DNA of 42,113 nt from an uncultured Pelagibacteraceae bacterium (GTDB lineage: Bacteria > Pseudomonadota > Alphaproteobacteria > Pelagibacterales > Pelagibacteraceae), in NCBI GenBank assembly GCA_902522325.1, contig CABYVA010000008.1:1-42113 (forward strand). Direction: 5' to 3'. The translations under genes and the position numbers were made by a program. The first letter of the stretch is position 1, and the number at the start of each line of letters is the position of its first letter. Positions 7,083 to 14,900 of the stretch are shown one piece after another. The notes under the pieces are model-generated. The model was not told the origin of the DNA, made no database searches, and was given only the letters and a program-made list of their open reading frames with translations.

Positions 7083-8582
7083 ATGGAAGTTAAAGAACTT
7101 TTTGGATTAGCTCTTCAAGAGCATAAAAAAAAAAATTTTTTATCGGCAGAAAAATTTTACAAACAAATATTAAAAACTTATCCTAATGAGGTTTCAACAC
7201 TTAATAATCTTGGCACAGTACTAAAAGAGTTAAAAAAAAACAAAGAGGCAATTTTTTATTACGAAAAAGCCTTATTGGTTAAACCTCAAGATATAATAAC
7301 AAATTATAACCTCGGATTAATATTTGCTAGTATTGAAGAATTTCAAAAATCAATAAATTATTATGAAAAAGTTATTAAAATAGATTCCAAACATCTTCAA
7401 GCATATCATAACATGATGGATATTTTCGAAAAAACAAATAATCAAGAAAAGTTAGAAGAGATAATCACAAAAGCAAAATCTTATTTAAAAGATAATTCGA
7501 TTATTAAATTATATGAAGGAAACCTCTTATATAAAAAAGAAAAATTCAGTGAAGCTATAAATATTTTAGAATCAATTTCTTTTGATTTTAATAATATAAT
7601 GCAAGAGCAGTTAAGGGTTCTAACTTTAGGAAAATGCTACGACCGCAGTAAATATTTTGATAAAGCCTTTGATAATTTTTCGAAAGCAAATCAAATTAGT
7701 TTTAAATTAAAAAATAAAAATATTAATAAAAATTTATATTTAGAAAAAATTGAAAGCAGGAACATATTTTTTAATAAATTAAAAAAAGAAAAATGGCCTT
7801 CTCTTAAACTATCAGAAGATCAAACTAATCCGATTTTTATTATTGGTTTTCCAAGATCAGGAACAACGCTTTTGGATACTATATTAAGTAGTCATCCGTC
7901 GATTGAAGTAATTGAAGAAAAATCAATGATTCCAAATTTAATTGGATTATTAAGTGAATTGACAAAAAATAAATTAGAAAATTTAAGAGATATCAGTAAT
8001 GATCAAGTAGTAAATCTAAGAAATAATTATTTTAAAAATCTCAACTCTCATATAACAAATAAAAATAGCTCAAAGCTTTATGTTGATAAATTACCGTTAA
8101 ATATAATTTATGTAGGAGAGATTTTAAGAATTTTTCCTGAGGCTAAATTTATTATTTCGCTTCGTCATCCATGCGATTGTGTTCTAAGCTGTTTTATGCA
8201 GACTTTTGAAATTAATAACGCGATGGCAAATTTTCTTAACCTGGAAGATTCTGCAAACTTATATGATCATGTAATGAAATTATGGATACAATATATTTCA
8301 ATTTTTCATATTAATTATCATGAAATAAAATATGAAAATTTAGTTCAAAATTTAGAAAAAACAATCAAGTCATTGCTAAAATTTTTAGAATTACCTTGGG
8401 ATGATAATTTATTGGAATTTTCTAAAACAGCAAAACAAAAACAACAAATTAAAACCCCGAGCTATGATCAAGTTACTAGACCAATATACTCAGAAGCCAG
8501 CGGGAGATGGAAAATGTATGAAAAAAAAATCTCAACTATTTATCCAATCTTAAAACCGTGGATTAAAAAATTTAATTATTAG
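7083..8582 (+). CDS. TPR-repeat sulfotransferase family protein
   Basis: This two-domain protein has 499 residues. Residues 1 to about 215 are tetratricopeptide repeats, for example AEKFYKQILKTYPNE, NLGTVLKELKKNKEAIFYY and YNLGLIFASIEEF. Residues 250-490 form a PAPS-dependent sulfotransferase domain. The 5'-phosphosulfate loop is FPRSGTT (256-262). The 3'-phosphate region follows at about 355-375 (FIISLRHPCDCVLSCF), and the C-terminal GRWKMYEK matches the family end. The likely reaction is sulfate transfer from PAPS to a sugar, lipid or peptide acceptor bound with help of the repeats. There is no signal peptide, so it would act in the cytoplasm. The acceptor is unknown. It is convergent with the tRNA-fMet gene, 14 bp away, and no terminator is visible. 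Confidence 0.88.
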   Translation: MEVKELFGLALQEHKKKNFLSAEKFYKQILKTYPNEVSTLNNLGTVLKELKKNKEAIFYYEKALLVKPQDIITNYNLGLIFASIEEFQKSINYYEKVIKIDSKHLQAYHNMMDIFEKTNNQEKLEEIITKAKSYLKDNSIIKLYEGNLLYKKEKFSEAINILESISFDFNNIMQEQLRVLTLGKCYDRSKYFDKAFDNFSKANQISFKLKNKNINKNLYLEKIESRNIFFNKLKKEKWPSLKLSEDQTNPIFIIGFPRSGTTLLDTILSSHPSIEVIEEKSMIPNLIGLLSELTKNKLENLRDISNDQVVNLRNNYFKNLNSHITNKNSSKLYVDKLPLNIIYVGEILRIFPEAKFIISLRHPCDCVLSCFMQTFEINNAMANFLNLEDSANLYDHVMKLWIQYISIFHINYHEIKYENLVQNLEKTIKSLLKFLELPWDDNLLEFSKTAKQKQQIKTPSYDQVTRPIYSEASGRWKMYEKKISTIYPILKPWIKKFNY

Positions 8583-8596
8583 TACAAGATAAACTT

Positions 8597-8673
<77 letters not shown>

Positions 8674-8677
8674 GTAT

Positions 8678-8872
8678 TTAAATTCTGTTCCTTAATTTAT
8701 TTAATTTTTTTACTCTTTTTATATTTTCTTGAAGAATTCTTTTTTTCTTTTCAGAGGGTTTTTCATAGGTATTTTTTAATTTTATAATTTTAAAAAAACC
8801 ATCCCTTTGCAACTTTCTCTTTAACACTCTAAGAGCTTGTTCAACATTATTATCTTTTACTTCTATTTTAAT
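8678..8872 (-). CDS. rpsU: 30S ribosomal protein bS21, probably started at an ATT codon
   Basis: The protein is bS21, which binds near the 3' end of 16S rRNA and helps initiation. The core KDNNVEQALRVLKRKLQRDGFF and NTYEKPSEKKKR are diagnostic. The frame is open back to a TTG at 8884 (68 aa, MEVIIKIEVK), but that TTG touches a perfect Shine-Dalgarno GGAGGT (8882-8877). Four bases after GGAGGT comes ATT (8872-8870). Starting there gives a 64-residue protein beginning MKIEVKDNN, which puts six residues before DNN exactly as in other alphaproteobacterial bS21 proteins. I therefore choose ATT. No ATG, GTG or usable TTG lies between. The gene follows trcR by about 60 bp and precedes tRNA-fMet by 4 bp. 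Confidence 0.9.
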   Translation of the reverse strand: MKIEVKDNNVEQALRVLKRKLQRDGFFKIIKLKNTYEKPSEKKKRILQENIKRVKKLNKLRNRI

Positions 8873-8876
8873 AATT

Positions 8877-8882
8877 ACCTCC
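8877..8882 (-). promoter_or_regulatory. Perfect Shine-Dalgarno sequence of rpsU
   Basis: GGAGGT on the minus strand (8882-8877) is fully complementary to the usual 16S anti-Shine-Dalgarno end. It stands out because nearly all other genes in the window have no such sequence. bS21 itself sits next to the anti-Shine-Dalgarno region of the ribosome, so this site could feed back on bS21 synthesis. That is inference by analogy with rpsU autoregulation described in Flavobacterium. Confidence 0.6.
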
Positions 8883-8945
8883 AAAAAAAATTGTAATTAA
8901 CATTTTAAAATTTTGATGTCTATTAAATTTATTCATTTTTTTAAA

Positions 8946-9515
8946 TTATTTTGACAATTTTGCTTTTTCTTTTTCTTTTTTTTCTCTTTTAATTCTTCTT
9001 TCAGCTTTTTCAATTGCTGCAATTAAGTCTTTTTGTGAAAATAAACTCATAGCTACCGGGTCTTTCGAATTAAGATTATTATAATTCCAGTAGCTTTTGT
9101 TTCTTATCGAAGTAACCGAATTTCTTGTTATTCCAACTAATTTTGCAATCTGAGAATCTTTTAATTGGGGGTGATATTTAATCAACCATAAAGCCGAGTC
9201 AGGCTTGTCTTGTCTTTTAGATAGAGGTACATATTTTTTTATTTTTTTATTTGAACTAGAAATTTCAATATCGGTATTTTTAATTTTTAGTGGTCTGCTC
9301 TCATCTTTTGATGATAATTCAATTTCTTCCCTTGTTAATTGACCAGATATAATTGGATTGTATGCCATAATTCCTTTTGCAACTTCCCCATCGGCTATGC
9401 CTTGTACTTCAACTTCATGAAGGTTACAGAAATCTGCTATTTGTTTAAATGTTAAGGTTGTATTTTCTACCAACCAAACAGCAGTTGCTATTGGCATTAA
9501 AGGTGCATTCGACAT
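8946..9515 (-). CDS. trcR: TrcR / DUF1013 family cell-cycle transcriptional regulator
   Basis: This is a 189-residue protein of the alphaproteobacterial DUF1013 family, named cell cycle transcriptional regulator TrcR. The N-terminus PIATAVWLVENTTLTFKQIA with FCNLHEVEVQGIADGEVA is highly characteristic. A second helix-turn-helix-like block is DSQIAKLVGITRNSVTSIRN near residues 120-140. The C-terminus is a lysine/glutamate-rich helix. It is expected to be a cytoplasmic DNA- or polymerase-associated regulator; its targets in SAR11 are unknown. The ATG follows the stop codon of rpmE directly (TAAATG), indicating translational coupling. Confidence 0.9.
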   Translation of the reverse strand: MSNAPLMPIATAVWLVENTTLTFKQIADFCNLHEVEVQGIADGEVAKGIMAYNPIISGQLTREEIELSSKDESRPLKIKNTDIEISSSNKKIKKYVPLSKRQDKPDSALWLIKYHPQLKDSQIAKLVGITRNSVTSIRNKSYWNYNNLNSKDPVAMSLFSQKDLIAAIEKAERRIKREKKEKEKAKLSK

Positions 9516-9746
9516 TTATTTTTTCTTTTCTGATCTAAAATTTTGAAATTTTTTGTTAAATTTACTGACTCTACCTTTGTCAAGTAATTTTTGTTTACCA
9601 CCAGTCCATGCAGAGTGAGATTTTGGATCTATTTCTAATTTTAAAATATCTCCTTCTGCACCCCAAGTCGATTTTGTTTCAAACTGTGTACCATCAGTCA
9701 TTTCAACTTTTATAGGGTGGTACTTTGGATGTATGCCTTTTTTCAT
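9516..9746 (-). CDS. rpmE: 50S ribosomal protein bL31 (zinc-free type)
   Basis: The protein is bL31, 76 residues, beginning [20 protein letters not shown] and including [16 protein letters not shown] and [10 protein letters not shown]. The family is certain from these. There are no cysteines, so it is the C-minus form that does not bind zinc. It is located on the large subunit near the subunit bridge. It abuts trcR without a gap and lies 35 bp downstream of the inositol-monophosphatase-family gene. Confidence 0.95.
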   Translation of the reverse strand: MKKGIHPKYHPIKVEMTDGTQFETKSTWGAEGDILKLEIDPKSHSAWTGGKQKLLDKGRVSKFNKKFQNFRSEKKK

Positions 9747-9781
9747 ATCGAGACTTATAACAAAAGAATTTAAGAAAACAA

Positions 9782-10522
9782 TTAAAAGTTCTTTAATTTT
9801 TCAAGCATTTTTTCATTTATTGCAATACTAGCGGCTCTAATATCAATGTGTTCATTTTTTAATAAATCTATTTGGTTTACTATTCCTCCTGATTCTTTAA
9901 CAATAACAATTCCAGCAGCTATATCCCATAAATTTAAATTATTTTGAAAATAACCATCAAATCTGCCTGATGCTACATATGCCATATCAAGCGCGGCACT
10001 ACCTGATTTTCTGGTTGTTAAATCAATATTTCCTTTTGGATTTCCACCAGTTGCGAATAAACAAGATTTTATCTCTTTTTTTTTTGAAACTTTAATTCTT
10101 TGATTGTTTAAAAATGCACCATTATCTTTTTCTGCAAAAAACATTTCGTCTTTTATAGGATCAAAAATTAAACCAGAAACAATTTCATTATTGGATTTTA
10201 AAGCTATTGAAATAGCAAAATGAGGTACACCGTGCAGGAAATTTAATGTTCCGTCTATTGGATCTATTATCCAGACATTATCAGAGTCTTTGTTTTTTAT
10301 ATATCCAGCTTCTTCACTAATTAAAGAATAATTTTTTTTCGATTTAATTAATTCTTCTATTATAATTTTTTCCGCCTTTGTATCAGCATTTGAAACAAAA
10401 TCTGATGGTCCTTTAACTGAAACTTGTAATTTTTCAATTTCTCCAAAATCTCTAATAAGAGCTTTTGAAGCTTTTTCACTTGCTTTAATCATTATATTTA
10501 AATTTGGCGAAATTGAATTCAT
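9782..10522 (-). CDS. suhB: Inositol monophosphatase family protein
   Basis: This is a Mg-dependent phosphatase of the inositol-monophosphatase (SuhB) family, 246 residues, cytoplasmic. The metal-binding residues are visible: E70/E71 in SEEAGY, D87 and D90 with Gly-Thr in [12 protein letters not shown] (84-95), and the third aspartate in NLWDIAAG near residue 200. The lithium-inhibited family segment [11 protein letters not shown] (41-51) is present. In the cell it could hydrolyse inositol phosphates or related sugar phosphates, and in E. coli SuhB also acts on rRNA transcription. Which role applies here is unknown. It follows efp by 6 bp, in the same operon. Confidence 0.9.
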   Translation of the reverse strand: MNSISPNLNIMIKASEKASKALIRDFGEIEKLQVSVKGPSDFVSNADTKAEKIIIEELIKSKKNYSLISEEAGYIKNKDSDNVWIIDPIDGTLNFLHGVPHFAISIALKSNNEIVSGLIFDPIKDEMFFAEKDNGAFLNNQRIKVSKKKEIKSCLFATGGNPKGNIDLTTRKSGSAALDMAYVASGRFDGYFQNNLNLWDIAAGIVIVKESGGIVNQIDLLKNEHIDIRAASIAINEKMLEKLKNF

Positions 10523-10528
10523 GATAAA

Positions 10529-11089
10529 TTAAATTTTTTTTACATACTCTATAGTTCTTGTATCAACTATAATTGTATCTCCACTCTCAATAAAAGGAGG
10601 AACCTGAATATTAAGACCATTAGAAAGTTTTGCTGGTTTGTAAGAAGACGATACAGTCTGACCTTTTAAAGCGACATCAGTACTTTCAATTTTACAACTA
10701 ATCTGATTTGGCAAATCCACTGCAATAGGAGTATCGTTATAAAAACTTATATTGACTTCTAAATTTTCTGTAAGCATTTTACCTTTATCACCAATTATTT
10801 TTTTTTTTATATTAATTTGCTCAAAAGATTTTTGATTAATAAAATAATAATCAGATTCGTCTTCGTACAAGAAGTTAAATTTAATCTCATCTAATGAAGC
10901 TTTTTCAACTGTATCACTAGATCTAAATCTTTCATTAAGTTTTGTATTTTTATTAACACTTTTCATTTCTACTTGAGCAAAGGCACCACCTTTGCCAGGT
11001 TTAACATGCTGTGTTTTCATTACTTGCCAAAGATCGTTTTTATGTTCGATTAACATTCCTACCCTTATTTCATTTCCAGATATTTTCAT
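10529..11089 (-). CDS. efp: Elongation factor P
   Basis: EF-P (186 aa, normal length) relieves ribosome stalling at consecutive prolines by binding between the P and E sites. The N-terminal KOW-like domain carries the tip loop KPGKGGAF, with the lysine K33 at the position that is modified in E. coli. Two OB domains follow, with the signature FYNDTPIAVDLP and the C-terminal VPPFIESGDTIIVDTRTIEY. No lysyl-modification genes (epmA or epmB) lie nearby. The gene overlaps thiE by 4 bp (ATGA), so it is within the glycolysis-thiE-efp operon. Confidence 0.96.
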   Translation of the reverse strand: MKISGNEIRVGMLIEHKNDLWQVMKTQHVKPGKGGAFAQVEMKSVNKNTKLNERFRSSDTVEKASLDEIKFNFLYEDESDYYFINQKSFEQINIKKKIIGDKGKMLTENLEVNISFYNDTPIAVDLPNQISCKIESTDVALKGQTVSSSYKPAKLSNGLNIQVPPFIESGDTIIVDTRTIEYVKKI

Positions 11090-11709
11090 TTTAATTTCTT
11101 TATAGCTTCTAGTGGTTTATATTTTTTATTATTCCAAATGTAGCTTGAAATAGCTAAAAAGTTAGCTTTATTCAATAAAAGTTTTTCATAATTTTCTAGC
11201 TTAATACCACCAATGGCAACAATTGGAATATTAGTTATTTTTTTAACTAAAGTTAATAGTTGTATAGTTGCCTTATATTTAACTTTTTTAGTTTTGGTTG
11301 AATAAAAAGCTCCTAGGGCAATATAATTTACGTTTTCTTCGATTGCTTTTTTAACTAATTTTAGTGAATTATGGCATGTGGCACCAATAATTTTATTTTT
11401 TAAGAGCTTTCTTGCATCTGGAATATTCATATCCTTTTGGCCAAGGTGACACCCGTCTGCATTTAATTTTTTTGCTAAAAAAGGATCATCATTAACAATA
11501 AATTTAACTTTATATTTTTTACATATTTTTTGAATTTTTTTTCCAATAATTATCTTATTTTTTTTACTCTCTTTTTTTAATCTTAATTGAAAAAAATAGG
11601 TCTTTTTTAACTTCAAAATATCAATTAATTGATTGTAGAAATTTCGATCTTTAATTTTATTTGGAGAGATTAAATAAATAAATTTACTATTTATTTTAAA
11701 TTTTTTCAA
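11086..11709 (-). CDS. thiE: Thiamine phosphate synthase
   Basis: ThiE joins HMP-diphosphate and thiazole phosphate to make thiamine phosphate. Motifs include IYLISP at the N-terminus, QLRLK, IVNDDPFLAKKLNADGCHLG with the QKD loop, GATCHN, ALGAFYSTKTKK and the final VAIGGI. The frame extends up to an ATG at 11739, giving a 44-bp overlap with fba and an unnatural leader. I prefer the TTG at 11709-11707 (MKKFKINSKFIYLISP, 207 aa), which follows AGAGGAAA closely and overlaps fba by only 14 bp. SAR11 genomes are known to lack HMP synthesis and to need external precursor, so ThiE and ThiD (30520) would act as a salvage route. Confidence 0.88.
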   Translation of the reverse strand: MKKFKINSKFIYLISPNKIKDRNFYNQLIDILKLKKTYFFQLRLKKESKKNKIIIGKKIQKICKKYKVKFIVNDDPFLAKKLNADGCHLGQKDMNIPDARKLLKNKIIGATCHNSLKLVKKAIEENVNYIALGAFYSTKTKKVKYKATIQLLTLVKKITNIPIVAIGGIKLENYEKLLLNKANFLAISSYIWNNKKYKPLEAIKKLK

Positions 11710-12706
11710 TTTCCTCTGTCCATTTTCCTTGCGATGCAAGACTGCACATTTTAGCTCTATGATTAAAAACTTCTTGGGTTCCTTTAATATTACTTAGATC
11801 TTTTGACCAAAATTTTAAAGCACTTTGTTGCAAAGCTCTTCCGTAGGAATAAGTCATTATAAAATTTGTTTTATTATTTATATTAATTTGATTTAAGTTT
11901 TTTGCTGCTTCCTTTTCAGCTTGTCCTCCAGACAAGAAAGCTATTCCTGGCACTTCCGAGGGAACCGATTCTTTAAGACATTTAATTGTTAGTTCAGCAA
12001 TTTTTTTGGTATCAGTTTTTTCGTCAGAATTTTGTCCTGGCAAAATCATGTTTGGCTTAAGAATTGTTCCTTTTAATTCAACTTTCAGAAGATCTAATTG
12101 ATCATAACATTTTTTTATAACCTCTGAGGTTTTTGCAAAGCAATCTTCTGAAGTATGATTTCCTTCCATCAAAACCTCTGGTTCTACTATTGGGACCATT
12201 CCTGATTCTTGCACTAATGCAGCATAACGAGCTAAAGCATGAGCATTAGAATAAATAGATAGTTTACTTGGATAATTTTTTGAAATTATATAAACACCTC
12301 TCCATTTAGCAAATCTTGCTCCTAACTTATAATATTCTTTTAATCTTTCTCTCAAACCATCAAGGCCTTCTGTAATTTTTTCTTCGGGTGAATTTGCTAA
12401 AGTTTTTGCACCTGTATCAACTTTGATTCCAGGCACTGCTCCTGTTGAAGAAATTAATTCTGAAATTTTTTTACCTGATGAAGCAGATTGCTTTATAGTT
12501 TCATCATAAAGTATTACTCCACCCACATAACTTTTCATTCCTGTAGAACTAAAAAGTGTTTCTCTAAACAATAATCTATTTTTAGAAGTGGACTCCACGT
12601 TTACACTTTGAAGACGCTTAGTCATCGTACCAGTGCTTTCGTCAGCAGCCAGTATTCCTTTTCCATTTGCAATAATTTTTAAAGCAATTTTATTTAACTC
12701 AGACAT
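11696..12706 (-). CDS. Fructose-bisphosphate aldolase class I
   Basis: This is a class I (Schiff-base) aldolase of the eukaryote-like type, 336 residues, interconverting fructose-1,6-bisphosphate with dihydroxyacetone phosphate and glyceraldehyde-3-phosphate. The family motif GKGILAADESTGTMTKRL is at residues 16-31. The catalytic acids are in VEPE (174-177), and the imine-forming lysine is K217 in ILKPNMILPG. SGGQ near residue 260 binds phosphate. The C-terminal tail is shorter than in animal enzymes and lacks the terminal tyrosine. It lies 1 bp after pgk in the tkt-gap-pgk-fba operon. With no phosphofructokinase gene in view, the direction is probably gluconeogenic, which is inference. Confidence 0.94.
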   Translation of the reverse strand: MSELNKIALKIIANGKGILAADESTGTMTKRLQSVNVESTSKNRLLFRETLFSSTGMKSYVGGVILYDETIKQSASSGKKISELISSTGAVPGIKVDTGAKTLANSPEEKITEGLDGLRERLKEYYKLGARFAKWRGVYIISKNYPSKLSIYSNAHALARYAALVQESGMVPIVEPEVLMEGNHTSEDCFAKTSEVIKKCYDQLDLLKVELKGTILKPNMILPGQNSDEKTDTKKIAELTIKCLKESVPSEVPGIAFLSGGQAEKEAAKNLNQININNKTNFIMTYSYGRALQQSALKFWSKDLSNIKGTQEVFNHRAKMCSLASQGKWTEEIEKI

Positions 12707-12707
12707 T

Positions 12708-13889
12708 TTAATTTATAGCCTTTATACCAGGTAAAGTTTTACCTTCAAGAAATTCTAAAAATGCGCCACCCGCAGTTGAAACAAATGTAAAAGATTTCAT
12801 TTTGTCAAATTTATTTATAGCTGCAACCGTTTCTCCTCCTCCTGCAACTGAAAACATATTATTATTTAATGTTCTTTCTGTAATTATTTCTAGAATTTTT
12901 TTTGTACCATTTTGAAAATTCGGATTTTCAAAATAGCCAGCTGGACCATTCCACAAAACAGTATTTGAATTATCAATTATTTTTTTTATAGAAGCAATTG
13001 TCTTGGGTCCAATATCTAATATCATTTCATCTTCCTCAATTTTATCTATATCTTTATTTTTACCCATGCCCTCTAGACTTTTAGCTACAATTACATCCGT
13101 TGGGCATGTAATCTCACAATTAAACTCGTTAGATTTTTTTAAAATTTCTTTAATCAATTGACCACAATCATTCTCACATATTGATTTACCTACTTTTGAG
13201 CCCGTATGTTTTAGCATTGTGTTTGCCATACCGCCCACAATAATTATATTATCAAATTTTTTTATCAGATTATTAATAATTTTAATTTTGGTCGAAATTT
13301 TAGATCCCCCAATAATTAAGGAAACTGGTTTTTTAATTTCTGAGGTTATTTTTTTTAAAGCATTAATTTCTTCTGTTATTTGCAAACCGAAGTAGGAAGG
13401 AATATATTTTGTAATACCTTCAATAGAAGCATGGGCTCTATGGGAGCATGAAAAAGCATCGTTAATATAGATATCTCCTAAACCAGAAATTTTTTTTGAA
13501 AATTCTTTATCATTTGCTTCTTCTCCTTCATTAAAACGTATATTTTCCAACATCATTATTGAACCATTTGAAAGATTATCTATTTCAGAAAAAGTGTTTT
13601 TACTTATTATATTTTTGTTAAATATAATTTTTTTATTCAACAAATCTGATAACTTTTTTGAAATAGGATCTAAAGTCATACCTTTAACTATCTTTCCTTT
13701 TGGTCTTCCAATATGTGATAATATTATTATTTTAGCTTCTTTTTCTATTAAGAATTCTATAGTAGGTAATATTTTTTTAATTCTTGAAGTTTCGGTTATA
13801 GCCCCATTCTTCATTGGAACATTTAAATCAACTCTTAAAACTACTTTTTTTCCTTTTAATTTTAAATTTTGATTTAAGATATTATTCAT
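12708..13889 (-). CDS. pgk: Phosphoglycerate kinase
   Basis: PGK (393 aa, full length) transfers phosphate between 1,3-bisphosphoglycerate and ADP. Substrate-binding segments RVDLNVPM (19-26), LSHIGRPKG and NDAFSCSHRAHAS are present in the N-terminal lobe. The nucleotide lobe has GGSKISTK, the ATP-site WNGPAGYFE and the C-terminal GGGETVAA followed by STAGGAFLEFLEG. It is cytoplasmic. Spacing is 6 bp after gap and 1 bp before fba, so it lies in the middle of a single operon. Confidence 0.97.
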   Translation of the reverse strand: MNNILNQNLKLKGKKVVLRVDLNVPMKNGAITETSRIKKILPTIEFLIEKEAKIIILSHIGRPKGKIVKGMTLDPISKKLSDLLNKKIIFNKNIISKNTFSEIDNLSNGSIMMLENIRFNEGEEANDKEFSKKISGLGDIYINDAFSCSHRAHASIEGITKYIPSYFGLQITEEINALKKITSEIKKPVSLIIGGSKISTKIKIINNLIKKFDNIIIVGGMANTMLKHTGSKVGKSICENDCGQLIKEILKKSNEFNCEITCPTDVIVAKSLEGMGKNKDIDKIEEDEMILDIGPKTIASIKKIIDNSNTVLWNGPAGYFENPNFQNGTKKILEIITERTLNNNMFSVAGGGETVAAINKFDKMKSFTFVSTAGGAFLEFLEGKTLPGIKAIN

Positions 13890-13895
13890 TAAATT

Positions 13896-14900
13896 TTAAA
13901 TTTTATGAATATATTTAGTCAAATCATTCATTCTTGATGCGAAACCCCATTCATTATCGTACCATGCTGAAACTTTGCCCATGTGGTCTCCAACAACAGC
14001 TGTTAAAGATAAATCTACTATGGCGGAGTTAGGATTATGGTTAAAATCAATTGATACTAATTTTTCGCTAGTTACACTAAGAACGTTTTTTAATTTATTA
14101 TTCGAAGCTTTTATAAATGAGTCATTAATTTTTTTAACAGACAATTTTTTTTTTGAATTGAAAACAAATTCAACTAAAGAAACATTTGCGGTTGGTACTC
14201 TCAGTGCCAAACCTTCTAGTTTACCTTTAAGTTCAGGAATAATATCTCCAATTGCTTTTGAAGCACCGGTTGAAGTTGGAACAATTGATTGAGCTGCAGA
14301 TCTAGCGCGTCTTGGATCTTTATGTGAATTATCCAAAAGTCTTTGATCCGTTGTATATGAATGAATGGTAGTCATGAAACCTTTTTCTATATTAAAATTT
14401 TCATTAACCACAAATGCTACTGGTGCAAGACAATTTGTAGTGCATGATGCAGCAGAAATTATTAAATCATTTTTTTTTATTGATTTATGATTTATGCCAT
14501 AGACAACAGTTCTGTCAGCATTTTTACAGGGTGCAGAAACAATTACTTTTTTCGCACCATTTTTTATATGTGTCATTGATTGTTTTTTTGAATTATATTT
14601 TCCAGTACATTCTAAAACAATATCAACATTATTTTTTTTCCAATTAATTTTGTCTAATTCAGTTTCTTGTGAAAAATGTATTTTTTTACTATTTATAATT
14701 AAATTTTTTTTATCAAAATCAATATTTGCATTAAACTTCCCATGAACTGAGTCATACTTTAATAATAGACTACTATTTTCAGAATTAGTTCTGTTGTTAA
14801 CATGTACAATTTTTATATCTTTATTTCTATTTTCCTCGAGTGATCTGATAACCATTCTTCCAATTCTACCCAATCCATTAATCCCAATCTTTATAGTCAT
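13896..14900 (-). CDS. gap: Glyceraldehyde-3-phosphate dehydrogenase
   Basis: The protein is phosphorylating GAPDH, 334 residues. The Rossmann motif INGLGRIGR is at residues 7-15. The catalytic cysteine is C153 in SAASCTTNCLAP, and the histidine is in TTIHSYTTDQ. The substrate segment RRARSAAQSIVPTSTGASKA and the C-terminal SAWYDNEWGFASRM are present. One odd feature is the loop after the second strand. It reads HVNNRTNS where NAD-specific enzymes have INDL: the aspartate that contacts the adenosine ribose is Asn36 here and is followed by Arg37. This may relax or change cofactor choice toward NADP(H). The ATG overlaps the tkt stop by 4 bp. Confidence 0.96.
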   Translation of the reverse strand: MTIKIGINGLGRIGRMVIRSLEENRNKDIKIVHVNNRTNSENSSLLLKYDSVHGKFNANIDFDKKNLIINSKKIHFSQETELDKINWKKNNVDIVLECTGKYNSKKQSMTHIKNGAKKVIVSAPCKNADRTVVYGINHKSIKKNDLIISAASCTTNCLAPVAFVVNENFNIEKGFMTTIHSYTTDQRLLDNSHKDPRRARSAAQSIVPTSTGASKAIGDIIPELKGKLEGLALRVPTANVSLVEFVFNSKKKLSVKKINDSFIKASNNKLKNVLSVTSEKLVSIDFNHNPNSAIVDLSLTAVVGDHMGKVSAWYDNEWGFASRMNDLTKYIHKI

